DNA of 64,000 nt from JAAYJK01 sp964501655. Its GTDB lineage: Bacteria; Bacillota; Syntrophomonadia; Syntrophomonadales; Syntrophomonadaceae. The stretch spans positions 93,217 through 157,216 of the forward strand of contig CAZCTN010000002.1 in assembly GCA_964501655.1 (NCBI GenBank), in the 5' to 3' direction. The position numbers and the translations under genes were made by a program. Shown here one piece after another: positions 8,285 to 17,117 of this stretch. Each line of letters starts with the position of its first letter. Position 1 is the stretch's first letter. The notes under the pieces were generated by a model, which worked only from the letters and a program-made list of their open reading frames with translations, made no database searches and had not been told where the DNA came from.

Positions 8285-10261
8285 ATGAAAACGATATCCA
8301 TAGACATTGAAACCTACTCCTCGGTCAACCTTGCTAAAAGCGGAGTATACCGCTACGCCGAGAGCGAGGACTTTGAGATACTGCTTTTCGGATACAGCAT
8401 TGATGGCGGAGAGATTTCCGTCATCGATCTAGCACAGGGTGAACATATACCGGAGAAGGTTCTTGAAGCTCTGACTGATGATGCTGTTCTGAAATGGGCG
8501 TTCAATGCTCAGTTTGAGCGCGTCTGTTTATCAAGATATCTTACAGACAGAGGCATAAGCCTTGATTATTTCAATGACTCAACGGAATGCTCCAGATTTC
8601 TAAACCCGTCCTCCTGGCGTTGCTCAATGGTCTGGTCAGCGTATATGGGACTGCCGCTGTCCCTTGAGGGTGTCGGCGCAGTTCTCGGTCTGGAAAAACA
8701 AAAGCTGAAGGAAGGTAAAGACCTTATAAAATATTTCTCCATGCCTTGCGCTCCCACCAAAGCCAACGGCAGCCGCGCCCGCAATCTTCCTTTTAATGCC
8801 CCTGACAAATGGGCGGATTTTAAAGCGTATAACAAACGGGATGTTGAAACCGAGATGCAGATTCAACAGAAGATTGCCCGATTCCCTGTTCCTGATTTTG
8901 TATGGGACGAATATCATCTCGACCAGGAAATAAACGACCGTGGTATCGGTGTGGATATGGACTTTGTACGGCAGGCTGTTCGTATAGACGGCAAATCAAG
9001 AGAAGTTCTTTCGGCCGCAATGCGGAATCTGACAGACCTCGACAACCCCAACTCCGTGCAGCAGATGAAACAATGGCTTGCCTGCAACGGTCTGGAAGTG
9101 GAATCTCTTGGCAAAAAAGATGTTGCGGCGCTTATAAAGACAGTGCCGGACGAACTGCGAGAAGTGCTGACTCTCAGGCAACAGCTTGCAAAATCCTCGG
9201 TAAAGAAATATACGGCTATGGAAAACGCCGTCTGCGGGGACAGCAGAGCGAGAGGAATGTTTCAGTTTTACGGTGCCAACCGCACAGGCCGGTTCGCCGG
9301 GAGGCTTGTTCAATTGCAGAACCTTCCGCAGAACCATATGCCGGATTTGGCGGAAGCAAGATCCCTTGTGCGGATCGGGAACTATGAAGCACTGCAGATG
9401 CTTTATGAGGATATCCCGGATACGCTTTCACAGCTTATCCGTACAGCATTCGTGCCAAAAAATGAAAGAAAGTTCATTGTGGCGGACTTCTCTGCGATTG
9501 AGGCGCGTGTGATCGCCTGGTTTGCCGGAGAAAAATGGCGCGATGAGGTATTTGCAAAAGGAGGTGACATTTACTGTGCTTCGGCATCTCAGATGTTCAG
9601 AGTTCCTGTGGAAAAGCACGGCATCAACGGTCACCTCCGGCAGAAAGGCAAAATAGCGGAACTGGCACTCGGTTACGGAGGTTCTGTGGGCGCTCTTAAA
9701 GCAATGGGTGCGCTCGATATGGGACTTGCCGAGGAGGAACTTCAGCCGCTTGTAACCGCTTGGAGACAGTCCAATCCCAATATCGTAAAGTTCTGGTGGG
9801 ATGTCGATTCGGCAGTCAAGAAGTGCGTCAAAGAGAAAACATTTTCCGATAGCCACGGGGTGAAGTTCGATTACCAGAGCGGGTTTCTTTTCATTACGCT
9901 GCCTTCTGGAAGACAACTTGCCTATGTTAAGCCAAGAATCGGAGAGAATGCCTTCGGCGGCGAGTCCGTTACCTATGAGGGCGTAGGCGGCACAAAAAAA
10001 TGGGAAAGACTCGAAAGTTATGGTCCCAAGTTCGTGGAGAACATCGTCCAGGCAATGAGCAGGGATATTCTGATGTACGCAATGCGGACACTCCGGTGCT
10101 GTTCCATCGTTGCTCATGTGCATGACGAAATCATTATCGAAGCGGACAACACTATGTCCCTCGCAGCGGTCTGTGAACTGATGGGTCGGGTGCCTCCCTG
10201 GACTCCGGGACTTTTGCTCCGGGCTGACGGCTATGAATGTGAATTTTATAAAAAGGACTGA
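8285..10261 (+). CDS. Phage DNA polymerase, family A (T7-like) with 3'-5' exonuclease
   Basis: The start is taken at ATG 8285 (MKTISIDIETYSS) with GGCGGTGAATT upstream; an in-frame ATG at 8267 lacks a suitable ribosome site. The 658-residue product has the exonuclease motif DIET at residues 7-10 and the three family A motifs: A, DFSAIEARV at about 400; B, RQKGKIAELALGYGG at about 450; C, HVHDEIIIEA at about 610. The domain order and length fit stand-alone phage replicative polymerases lacking the 5' nuclease. It will synthesise phage DNA together with the upstream SSB. No frameshift or missing catalytic residue is seen. Confidence 0.93.
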   Translation: MKTISIDIETYSSVNLAKSGVYRYAESEDFEILLFGYSIDGGEISVIDLAQGEHIPEKVLEALTDDAVLKWAFNAQFERVCLSRYLTDRGISLDYFNDSTECSRFLNPSSWRCSMVWSAYMGLPLSLEGVGAVLGLEKQKLKEGKDLIKYFSMPCAPTKANGSRARNLPFNAPDKWADFKAYNKRDVETEMQIQQKIARFPVPDFVWDEYHLDQEINDRGIGVDMDFVRQAVRIDGKSREVLSAAMRNLTDLDNPNSVQQMKQWLACNGLEVESLGKKDVAALIKTVPDELREVLTLRQQLAKSSVKKYTAMENAVCGDSRARGMFQFYGANRTGRFAGRLVQLQNLPQNHMPDLAEARSLVRIGNYEALQMLYEDIPDTLSQLIRTAFVPKNERKFIVADFSAIEARVIAWFAGEKWRDEVFAKGGDIYCASASQMFRVPVEKHGINGHLRQKGKIAELALGYGGSVGALKAMGALDMGLAEEELQPLVTAWRQSNPNIVKFWWDVDSAVKKCVKEKTFSDSHGVKFDYQSGFLFITLPSGRQLAYVKPRIGENAFGGESVTYEGVGGTKKWERLESYGPKFVENIVQAMSRDILMYAMRTLRCCSIVAHVHDEIIIEADNTMSLAAVCELMGRVPPWTPGLLLRADGYECEFYKKD

Positions 10262-10310
10262 AAACGTCCTTTTCCACCTCCTCCCAAGGCTACAAGGCAG
10301 GAGGTGGTTT
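10261..10310 (+). ncRNA. Repeated hairpin element, copy 2, occluding a ribosome site
   Basis: The same AACGTCCTTTTCC as copy 1 (5931-5975) is followed by a perfect 8-bp stem CCACCTCC (10274-10281) / GGAGGTGG (10300-10307) whose loop contains AAGGCTACAAGGCA. The 3' strand of the stem is the ribosome site of the gene starting at 10315, so the hairpin should block translation when formed. The GTCCTTTT of the element can also pair with AAAAGGAC just upstream at the end of the polymerase gene, giving a competing fold. Confidence 0.55.
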
Positions 10311-10314
10311 TCTT

Positions 10315-10719
10315 ATGACGGATAACCAGAAAGAACAGATCAGGGCCCTGCGTCTGCAGGGATTTGGCTATACGACTGTAGCGAACAGACTCGGCATTTC
10401 AAAGGATACGGTGAAAAGCTACTGCCAGCGGAATGGCCTGGCGGGAAAGCGGAGCAATTCTGACGCAGAAAGCGTTTGTCCTCAGTGCGGAAAAACGATA
10501 GTTCAGTCCGGGAAATATAAAAGGCGGCGTTTTTGCACGGATGGATGCCGTAAGGCATGGTGGGCAAAACACCACGCAGATATTAAGAATGGAGCCGTTC
10601 ACAGTTATGTATGTGAAGCCTGCGGAGAGCCGTTCAAGGCTTATGGTAATTCCCTGCGGAAATATTGTTCCCACAGCTGCTATGTATCGGTGCGCTTCAA
10701 AAGCGGTGATTCGGCATGA
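10315..10719 (+). CDS. Helix-turn-helix protein with two Cys-rich zinc-binding motifs
   Basis: A 134-residue protein. Residues 1-45 contain a sigma-region-4/Hin-type helix-turn-helix (EQIRALRLQGFGYTTVANRL). Two treble-clef-like motifs follow: CPQCGKTI with RRFCTDGCRKAWW (about 58-85) and CEACGEPF with YCSHSC (about 102-127). Proteins of this design are common next to serine recombinases in clostridial prophages and conjugative elements and probably regulate excision or recombinase expression; this is inference from context. The ribosome site is buried in the preceding hairpin, so translation is likely conditional. Its stop overlaps the ATG of the next small gene. Confidence 0.75.
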   Translation: MTDNQKEQIRALRLQGFGYTTVANRLGISKDTVKSYCQRNGLAGKRSNSDAESVCPQCGKTIVQSGKYKRRRFCTDGCRKAWWAKHHADIKNGAVHSYVCEACGEPFKAYGNSLRKYCSHSCYVSVRFKSGDSA

Positions 10720-10883
10720 CAAAGGAGCAGATGGATACAGAACTGCTGTATCATGCAAGCCTATCGCCTTTCAAATGTATGCTTTCCGAAGGGCTAATAT
10801 CTGAAGACGACTACAGGGTAATTGATACAATTCTGAGGGCCAAATATTCTCCTGTATTTGTGTGCGATAGTATTCAAATATGA
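10716..10883 (+). CDS. SHOCT-like small protein
   Basis: A 55-residue ORF starting with ATG that overlaps the stop of the upstream gene (ATGA). The sequence, starting MTKEQMDTELLYHAS and containing MLSEGLISEDDYRVID, matches the short SHOCT-like helical domain (small peptide with a Gly-Leu-Ile turn between two helices). Peptides of this kind lie directly upstream of serine recombinases in several clostridial elements and are candidates for recombination directionality factors or partners; that role is inferred. A gap of 54 bases separates it from the first recombinase. Confidence 0.7.
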   Translation: MTKEQMDTELLYHASLSPFKCMLSEGLISEDDYRVIDTILRAKYSPVFVCDSIQI

Positions 10884-10937
10884 CTGGATAATAACAAACA
10901 TTGACGGTAATATGTCCACTACCAAAGGAGGTTCTAT

Positions 10938-12230
10938 ATGCAAAAACGAATCATAAACATCACTCCCGAGGCAAGGCTTATCACCGTTAAAAAGCGTGTG
11001 GCGGCATATGCCAGAGTGTCGTGTGACAAGGAGACCATGCTCCATTCCCTGGCGGCGCAGATAGACTTTTACCGCAATTACATCATTAATAACCCTGAAT
11101 GGGAATTTGCAGGGGTATACGCCGATGAGGCGAAGACCGGAACAAAAGACAGACGCGAACAGTTTCAGCAGCTCCTTGCAGACTGCCGGAGCGGACATAT
11201 TGACATGGTGGTTACGAAATCCATTTCACGGTTTGCCCGCAACACGGTAACTCTTCTGGAAACCACACGGGAACTAAGGGAACGCGGAATCAACGTTTTC
11301 TTTGAAGACCAGAATATGGACTCAATCAGCGAAGAGGGCGAACTCATGCTAACGCTGATGGCTTCGGTTGCACAGGAAGAAAGCCTCTCGTGCAGTGAAA
11401 ACTGTAAATGGAGGATTCGCAAGGGTTTTGAGAAGGGACAACCCAATACCTGCACGATGCTCGGCTACCGTCTGGTCAATGGTGTAATCACAGTAATCCC
11501 GGATGAAGCAATCATTGTAAAAAAGATTTTTAACCTCTTCCTTTCCGGCTGCGGAATGCAGGGAATCGCCAACACACTAAATAAAAACGGCATTGCTTCG
11601 GAGAAAATTTCAATCTGGCATCCTGACACCATCCGTAATATTCTGCGTAATGAAAAGTATATGGGGGATCTTCTCCTGCAGAAAAAGGTTAGTTCAGACC
11701 ATCTATCGAAACGGCAGTCCCTGAATACCGGACAACTTCCCCAATACTACGTTTCTGATAATTATGAACCAATCGTGTCGAAAAAGACTTTTGAAGCAGT
11801 TCAAAAAGAAATTGCGTTCAGGGCTGAAAAGTACACTCAGAAGCGCGGTACAGCAAGCGTTTTCACTAAGAAGATACGCTGCGGAATTTGTGGAAAAAAC
11901 TACCGCCGCAAAACAACTCCGTATAACATCGTATGGTGCTGTTCGACATTCAATGCAAATGGCAAAGACTACTGCGCGTCAAAAGCCATCCCGGAGCAAA
12001 CGCTTAAAAGCCTGATAGCCGACGCTCTTGGGGAGGAATCCTTTACCGACTACTGTTTCACGACAAGGGTTGAACGCATTGAAGCGATGCCGGGCAATAT
12101 TTTACGGTTGATTTTCAAAGACGGATCCGTAGCTGAATACATCTGGCAGGACAGATCGCGCAGTGAAAGCTGGACTCCGGAGATGCGGGAAAAAGCGCGT
12201 CAAGCCGCAGCAAGGAGGAATAATCAGTGA
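10938..12230 (+). CDS. Large serine recombinase 1
   Basis: A 430-residue serine recombinase with a good ribosome site (AAAGGAGGTTCTAT). The resolvase catalytic domain (about 18-160) has the nucleophile Ser28 in AAYARVSCDK and the supporting motif TKSISRFARNTVTLL. A recombinase domain (about 175-280) and a zinc beta ribbon (IRCGICGKNY, WCCSTF near 312-335) follow. It is shorter than the next two because the coiled-coil extension after the ribbon is small. It catalyses strand exchange by a covalent phosphoserine link. It is the first of three consecutive recombinases and overlaps the second by 4 bases (GTGA), so they are co-translated. Confidence 0.9.
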   Translation: MQKRIINITPEARLITVKKRVAAYARVSCDKETMLHSLAAQIDFYRNYIINNPEWEFAGVYADEAKTGTKDRREQFQQLLADCRSGHIDMVVTKSISRFARNTVTLLETTRELRERGINVFFEDQNMDSISEEGELMLTLMASVAQEESLSCSENCKWRIRKGFEKGQPNTCTMLGYRLVNGVITVIPDEAIIVKKIFNLFLSGCGMQGIANTLNKNGIASEKISIWHPDTIRNILRNEKYMGDLLLQKKVSSDHLSKRQSLNTGQLPQYYVSDNYEPIVSKKTFEAVQKEIAFRAEKYTQKRGTASVFTKKIRCGICGKNYRRKTTPYNIVWCCSTFNANGKDYCASKAIPEQTLKSLIADALGEESFTDYCFTTRVERIEAMPGNILRLIFKDGSVAEYIWQDRSRSESWTPEMREKARQAAARRNNQ

Positions 12231-13888
12231 GTGGAAAAACAATAACCGTCATTCCGGCCAAGCCCAGCAGTTTATCAGCATCATTGCCAGGTATGATAAA
12301 AAGGAAAAAAGTTGCTGCCTATGCTCGTGTTTCGACTGACAAGGACGAGCAGATAAGCAGCTATGATGCACAGGTCGATTACTACACCCAATACATCAAA
12401 TCCAACCCCGAATGGGAATTCGTCGAGGTTTACGCAGACGAGGGAATCACCGGCACCAATATGAAAAAGCGTGACGGTTTCAACCGCATGGTTCAGGATG
12501 CTCTTGACGGCAGGATTGACCTCATCCTTACAAAATCGGTCAGCCGATTTGCCCGCAACACAGTTGATAGCCTTACCACAGTCCGTTCCCTGAAGGACAA
12601 GGGCGTGGAGATTTTCTTCGAGAAGGAGAACATTTATACTCTCGATTCCAAGGGAGAATTGTTACTAACGATTCTTTCCAGTTTGGCACAGGAAGAGGCG
12701 CGAAACATTGCCTCCAATACTGCGTGGGGTCGCAGAAAAACATTTGCGGACGGAAAAGTGACGTTTGCCTACAGTTCTTTTCTCGGATATGAGATGGGCG
12801 AAGACAGCAATTTGCGAATTGTTGAGGAGCAGGCGGAAATCATCCGACATATTTACAGCGAATTTCTTGCCGGAAAGACTGCCTTCGATATAGCCGCCCG
12901 CCTCACCGAGGAAGGCATACCGACGCCGATGAAAAAGAAAATATGGCAGGCAAGCGTAGTAAACAGCATCCTGCATAACGAGAAGTATAAGGGGGACGCA
13001 ATACTTCAAAAACGCTTTACCGTAGATTTTCTTACTAAGAGGACTAAATTAAACGAAGGCGAATATCCCCAATACTATATTGAAAACAATCATCCTCCCA
13101 TCGTTTCAGCAGAGACTTTTGAGATGGTGCAGGAGGAGTTCGCCAGACGGAAAGCCGCCGGCGGATTTATGCGATGCGTTTCGCCTTTCTCCGGCAGAAT
13201 TATCTGCGGAGACTGCGGAGGTTTCTACGGTCGGAAAGTATGGCACAGCAATACGGCATACCGCACATATGAGTGGCACTGCAACAACAAGTTTACTAAG
13301 CGGAAATACTGCACCACACCGACAGTCAAGACCGAATCAATCGAGAAATGCTTTATGGACGCCTTCAACAGCCTGCTTGCCCGAAAGGACGATATTGCCG
13401 AAAACTACCGTCTCTGCATTGCCGCCATCACCGATGATTCCGAATATGTCCGCCGCCGCGATGAACTGGATAAGCGCATCGAGGAAGAAACCGAACGGAC
13501 ACGGGAATTTCTGTTCAAGCGGAGTAAAAGCGACAGTGACCTTGATAAGGTAAACGAGCAGTACAACAAATACATCGCCGTTCTGGACGATCTCCAAAGG
13601 GAGCGTCAGGAAATGAACTCAAAAATCGCCTTGTGCGCTGCGAAAAAGAGCCAGGTCAAGGGTTTTCTGAAACTGCTGAAAAAGCAGAAAACCCTGCTTA
13701 CACAGTTCGATCCGCTTTTATGGCAGGCTGCGGTCAACCACATGATCATCTACCATGATTTGACCGTAAAATTCATTCTGCGGGACGGCTCCGAACTCCC
13801 ATGGACGATAGAAAGGGGTGTGAGAAGCTATGTCAAAAAAGAAAGTACAGGCATCAACTCCGGAGAAGCCGAAAACACCGACTCGTAA
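12227..13888 (+). CDS. Large serine recombinase 2
   Basis: A 553-residue recombinase starting at GTG 12227 with AAGGAGGAATAATCA upstream. The catalytic Ser36 lies in AAYARVSTDKD; TKSVSRFARNTV is the conserved arginine-containing motif. The recombinase domain is followed by a zinc ribbon (IICGDCGGFYGRK, WHCNNKFTKRKYC) and a clear coiled coil (about 410-490: DELDKRIEEETERTREFL), as in phage integrases of the large serine type, where the coiled coil controls directionality. The first 20 residues are a proline/serine-rich extension. The reading frame is intact and the end overlaps recombinase 3 by 59 bases. Confidence 0.9.
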   Translation: MSGKTITVIPAKPSSLSASLPGMIKRKKVAAYARVSTDKDEQISSYDAQVDYYTQYIKSNPEWEFVEVYADEGITGTNMKKRDGFNRMVQDALDGRIDLILTKSVSRFARNTVDSLTTVRSLKDKGVEIFFEKENIYTLDSKGELLLTILSSLAQEEARNIASNTAWGRRKTFADGKVTFAYSSFLGYEMGEDSNLRIVEEQAEIIRHIYSEFLAGKTAFDIAARLTEEGIPTPMKKKIWQASVVNSILHNEKYKGDAILQKRFTVDFLTKRTKLNEGEYPQYYIENNHPPIVSAETFEMVQEEFARRKAAGGFMRCVSPFSGRIICGDCGGFYGRKVWHSNTAYRTYEWHCNNKFTKRKYCTTPTVKTESIEKCFMDAFNSLLARKDDIAENYRLCIAAITDDSEYVRRRDELDKRIEEETERTREFLFKRSKSDSDLDKVNEQYNKYIAVLDDLQRERQEMNSKIALCAAKKSQVKGFLKLLKKQKTLLTQFDPLLWQAAVNHMIIYHDLTVKFILRDGSELPWTIERGVRSYVKKESTGINSGEAENTDS

Positions 13889-15368
13889 TATGAAAGAAAG
13901 AAAAATCACTCCCATTTTCCGTTCTATCGTAAAGCCGGACGATCCGAAGAAACGGATGGCTGCATACTGCCGGGTATCCAGTCAAAATGATGAGCAGCTA
14001 CACAGCCTTGCGGCGCAGATGCGTTTTTATGAGGATTTACTTTCCCAGGATGAAAACTGCGTGTTTGCCGGTATCTATGCGGATGAAGGCATCTCGGGAA
14101 CACGGACGAAAAACAGGACGGAATTTCTTCGATTGATTGAGGACTGCCGGGGCGGGAAGGTCGACGGTATCATTACAAAAAGCGTGTCACGGTTCGGAAG
14201 AAACACCGTGGACACGCTTGTTTTTACCAGAGAACTCCGCAGCCTTGGTGTTGACGTCTTCTTCGAAAAAGAGAATCTGCATTCCTGTTCTCCTGAAGGA
14301 GAACTGCTTCTGACACTCATGGCAGCTCTTGCGGAATCGGAAGCGGTCAGTATGTCCGACAATATCAAATGGGGCAAGCGGCGCCGGTTTGAAAAAGGTC
14401 TGGTTGGAAGCCTCGCCATCGCCAATATATACGGATACTGTAAACTGAACGGTGAGGTAGCGATCAACGAGCAGGAGGCGGCCGTCGTAAGACGTATTTT
14501 CAAAGAATTCATAGATGGCTTCAACTATAATGAGATAACTGACGGACTGCTCTCTGACAGTATACCGACAAGGCGGGCCGGTGCTACATGGGCGAACACT
14601 ACGGTTAAAAACATACTCAGCAATGAAAAATACTGCGGCGATTGCCGGTTTCAAAAAACCTTCATTCAGGACCCCATTTCACACAAAAGCGTTCCCAATC
14701 GAGGAGAGCTTCCTCAGTTCCTGGTCGAGGACTGTCTCCCGGATATCATAGATAAAGAGATATGGAATGTCGCCCAGGAAATACGAAAGCGGCATACGCA
14801 GGAAACGAAACCTCCGTGCAGAGAAAGTCCTTTCCGGGGAATCATGTACTGCAACGTCTGCGGGAAGCCCTTCGGTTCATATTATTATCATGGCGTGGGT
14901 CGGGAGCTGATACCAGGTTTCCGCTGCGTAAGCCGGCACGATAAAAGCGGCGTAGAGATTTCCGGGATGACGTATACTCCGCCGCACAAGGCAACCTATA
15001 CCAAAAATCCTACGCCAAAGTTGGAGGAATATCGCAAGCGGTATTGCAAAGGGGCTCAACCGCGGCAGATGCTATGCTCTGATATACGCATCCCGATTGA
15101 CAGACCGGAGAAAGCATTTGTCCAGGCATGGAATCTGATGGTCAGCAAGAAAGCCCGTTATCAGGCCACGCTGCGGCGAACCGCTGATACTTCGGATGAC
15201 GCCCTCATGCGTTACCGAGCCAATGAGATGCTTGGCCTGCTTGATGAGGTGGGGAAAATTCCTGATTTCAGCTATCCGATGATGCTGAAAACCCTGGACA
15301 GAATCGAGGTAACTCCGTCTGGAAAGCTGACCTTCCTGTTTCAGTCAGGCATACGGGTAACGGTCTGA
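13830..15368 (+). CDS. Large serine recombinase 3
   Basis: A 512-residue recombinase. ATG 13830 is preferred because GAAAGGGGTG stands just upstream; the alternative ATG at 13890 has no ribosome site. The nucleophile is Ser50 in AAYCRVSSQND; TKSVSRFGRNTVDTL is conserved. The recombinase domain and a long zinc-ribbon region (MYCNVCGKPFGSYYYHG and later cysteines) follow, with a shorter carboxyl extension than recombinase 2. The three proteins are clearly related but strongly diverged, so this is an old arrangement rather than a recent duplication. Trios like this occur in clostridial mobile elements; which one integrates and which excises cannot be told from sequence. Confidence 0.9.
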   Translation: MSKKKVQASTPEKPKTPTRNMKERKITPIFRSIVKPDDPKKRMAAYCRVSSQNDEQLHSLAAQMRFYEDLLSQDENCVFAGIYADEGISGTRTKNRTEFLRLIEDCRGGKVDGIITKSVSRFGRNTVDTLVFTRELRSLGVDVFFEKENLHSCSPEGELLLTLMAALAESEAVSMSDNIKWGKRRRFEKGLVGSLAIANIYGYCKLNGEVAINEQEAAVVRRIFKEFIDGFNYNEITDGLLSDSIPTRRAGATWANTTVKNILSNEKYCGDCRFQKTFIQDPISHKSVPNRGELPQFLVEDCLPDIIDKEIWNVAQEIRKRHTQETKPPCRESPFRGIMYCNVCGKPFGSYYYHGVGRELIPGFRCVSRHDKSGVEISGMTYTPPHKATYTKNPTPKLEEYRKRYCKGAQPRQMLCSDIRIPIDRPEKAFVQAWNLMVSKKARYQATLRRTADTSDDALMRYRANEMLGLLDEVGKIPDFSYPMMLKTLDRIEVTPSGKLTFLFQSGIRVTV

Positions 15369-15388
15369 ATTCTCAATAATAAAAGAAT

Positions 15389-15425
15389 CACCTGCAGATC
15401 ATTTCGACCAGCAGGCTTTTCTTTG
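15389..15425 (+). terminator. Terminator after the recombinase trio
   Basis: CCTGC (15391-15395) / GCAGG (15411-15415) flanked by AAAAG (15381-15385) and CTTTTCTTT. It would terminate the plus-strand recombinase transcript and faces the minus-strand genes. Confidence 0.6.
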
Positions 15426-15445
15426 AAAGGAAAATTATGAATCTA

Positions 15446-15673
15446 TCAATCATCGAACAGAGGGCAGCTTGACTGGCAGTCAGGGTATGCCGGATTACCG
15501 CAGGCGGCGCATCCCTCTGGGATATCATCATCACCTAAAAACTTCTTGAGAAACCTTTCGTTCTGTTCCTCAAGTTTTGCATATTTTGCTTTCAGCTTGA
15601 AATGGCCGCATTCTGGGCAATCCCAGAAGGTTTCATAATTATTCAGCTTTGCGCCGCATTCAGGACATTTCAT
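15446..15673 (-). CDS. Small zinc-ribbon protein
   Basis: The frame extends to 15736, but ATG 15673 has the ribosome site GAGGAGGCTACTGAT, giving 75 residues. It has a classical zinc ribbon (CPECGAKL then CPECGHF) at the amino end, a short charged helix (YAKLEEQNERFLKKFL), and a second cysteine cluster (CAACG, CQSSC) at the carboxyl end. I do not recognise a named family. Expressed opposite to the recombinases and just downstream of the 156-residue protein gene, it is probably an accessory gene of the integrated element. Confidence 0.6.
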   Translation of the reverse strand: MKCPECGAKLNNYETFWDCPECGHFKLKAKYAKLEEQNERFLKKFLGDDDIPEGCAACGNPAYPDCQSSCPLFDD

Positions 15674-15702
15674 ATCAGTAGCCTCCTCATAAACGCTCTG
15701 AA

Positions 15703-16173
15703 TCAGGCGCAGTTCTTTAAGTAGTTTTCGACCCATGTCTGGTGTTCTCTCAGTTCAATGCCGTGTTCCAATGCCAGAGCAATCTTCCCCGCTGAAGCAT
15801 TCCGGCCATTTGAAAGATTACGTGGGTGTCCGCAAACTCCGAACGGCTCGCCGTTATTGATAATTTTACTGACCGCTTCTGTTGAGATTTCTGGAATGAC
15901 ATCCACAACGGGCATTGAAGCCATAACAGATGCAGGTGGGGTGTTGATCGCAACAGGCCCAGGCTTAACAGCTTTGAATATGGAAGTTATCGAGTCCCAA
16001 TTCTTATAGACCACACAACCTGCTCCAATAGCAACGATGGCACCTTCGGCAATGAGGATGCCTTTTTTGTGTTTTTTTACCCACCCAACAAACGTGCTAT
16101 ATTCAAAATTCTCATTTGAGGACGTATGTTGATTTCTGGGGTCCGATTCTATGTTCATGTTTTCTTCTCTCAT
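15703..16173 (-). CDS. Hypothetical protein with one transmembrane segment
   Basis: A 156-residue protein with a strong ribosome site (AGGAGGAAAACG). It has a hydrophilic amino part with HTSSNENFEYSTFVGWVKK, one membrane helix (about 39-57, ILIAEGAIVAIGAGCVVY), a Pro/Val-rich linker and a carboxyl domain (about 100-156) containing GVCGHPRNLSNGRNAS. The latter phrase resembles the amino acids seen in phage-associated 'Rha-like' or HTH-containing helical modules, but I cannot assign a family. It is transcribed divergently from the repressor at 16337 with a 163-base shared regulatory region. Confidence 0.55.
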   Translation of the reverse strand: MREENMNIESDPRNQHTSSNENFEYSTFVGWVKKHKKGILIAEGAIVAIGAGCVVYKNWDSITSIFKAVKPGPVAINTPPASVMASMPVVDVIPEISTEAVSKIINNGEPFGVCGHPRNLSNGRNASAGKIALALEHGIELREHQTWVENYLKNCA

Positions 16174-16191
16174 CGTTTTCCTCCTGAATTT

Positions 16192-16209
16192 ATGTAAGGT
16201 TCTTTACAT
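16192..16209. promoter_or_regulatory. Inverted repeat, candidate operator for the minus-strand gene
   Basis: ATGTAA (16192-16197) / TTACAT (16204-16209) with a 6-base spacer, lying just upstream of the ribosome site of the gene starting at 16173. It is in the divergent region shared with the repressor gene. Confidence 0.4.
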
Positions 16210-16288
16210 CTTTTGTTTATGGTGTTATTATTTCATAATATAAAAGAGCATACAATACTTAAATGCATAATACACAGTTCTAATTTGC

Positions 16289-16322
16289 AGAATATGCTTT
16301 ATAAAAAAGAATGATATATTCT
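16289..16322. promoter_or_regulatory. Inverted repeat, candidate autoregulatory operator of the repressor
   Basis: AGAATAT (16289-16295) / ATATTCT (16316-16322), a perfect 7-bp inverted repeat directly upstream of the ribosome site (GGAGG, 16327-16331) of the repressor gene. The spacer contains TATAAAAAAG, which could be a -10 region. An autoregulatory role is inferred. Confidence 0.4.
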
Positions 16323-16336
16323 TTTTGGAGGACAAT

Positions 16337-17113
16337 ATGGCATACATTAATAATATAAGTGCAGATAACACTTTCTTTCAAAACAGATTAATAGGTTTAA
16401 TGAAAGAGCAAGGAATAAAAAGCGCATCCGACTTTGCGCATAAACTAAAGGAAAAACATATTCTGTCTCATATGAAAGAAAGCAGCATTGAAAAAACCAT
16501 TCAGAGACATCTTAGCTTTGAAAGCACAGATAAGGGATCGCTTCCGGATACTTTGCACGCTCCGCACATTAAGGCGTATTGTGATTTTTTCGATTGTTCC
16601 ACAGATTATCTTCTTGGCAAAACGGATGTAAAATCGAGTGATATCGAGATAAGGCGAATTTGTGATAGATTAGGCCTAACCGAAGAAGCTGTTAATGCCA
16701 TAATCAAAATGACAGGTGAAAAAACGGCCATCCCGACTGTTTGGATGATGCCAGAAGAATCCAGGGCAATTCTAAGCAAGATATTGACCGCAGTCAAGTT
16801 TAAAGACTTTATCACAAGTATTAAGCATCTAGATGAAGCATACGGTGAAACGGAAGAAAAAGAGCTATGGGATAAATTAGAAAAGAAAATCGGTAAGAAA
16901 AGATTATCTACAGCAAGTGAGTGGTCTGATAAACTTGACCCCTTATATGACGGACCAGACCCGGGCCAAGAAATATTGGATGATGTAAAGTTGTTTAATG
17001 AAGTATTGGACGCAGGGTATGGAATACAGTGTAAAAACGAATATAACCGGAAGGTCTACAAGTTTGAACTTCACGAAATATACTCTTCAATAATCAACGA
17101 AATGTACCCGTAA
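16337..17113 (+). CDS. Phage-type XRE-like transcriptional regulator
   Basis: The start is ATG 16337 (MAYINNISADNTFF) with TTGGAGGACAAT upstream; the in-frame TTG at 16325 lies within the ribosome site. In the 258-residue product, residues 8-95 look like a Cro/CI-type helix-turn-helix domain ending in FFDCSTDYLLGKTD, a typical ending of clostridial phage repressor domains. The HTH has an insertion (KEKHILSHMKESSIEK) compared with the usual 60-residue form. The rest is helical and charged with no recognisable peptidase or effector motif. It probably controls lysogeny or the divergent pair of genes; inverted repeats upstream fit autoregulation. Confidence 0.65.
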   Translation: MAYINNISADNTFFQNRLIGLMKEQGIKSASDFAHKLKEKHILSHMKESSIEKTIQRHLSFESTDKGSLPDTLHAPHIKAYCDFFDCSTDYLLGKTDVKSSDIEIRRICDRLGLTEEAVNAIIKMTGEKTAIPTVWMMPEESRAILSKILTAVKFKDFITSIKHLDEAYGETEEKELWDKLEKKIGKKRLSTASEWSDKLDPLYDGPDPGQEILDDVKLFNEVLDAGYGIQCKNEYNRKVYKFELHEIYSSIINEMYP

Positions 17114-17117
17114 TAAC

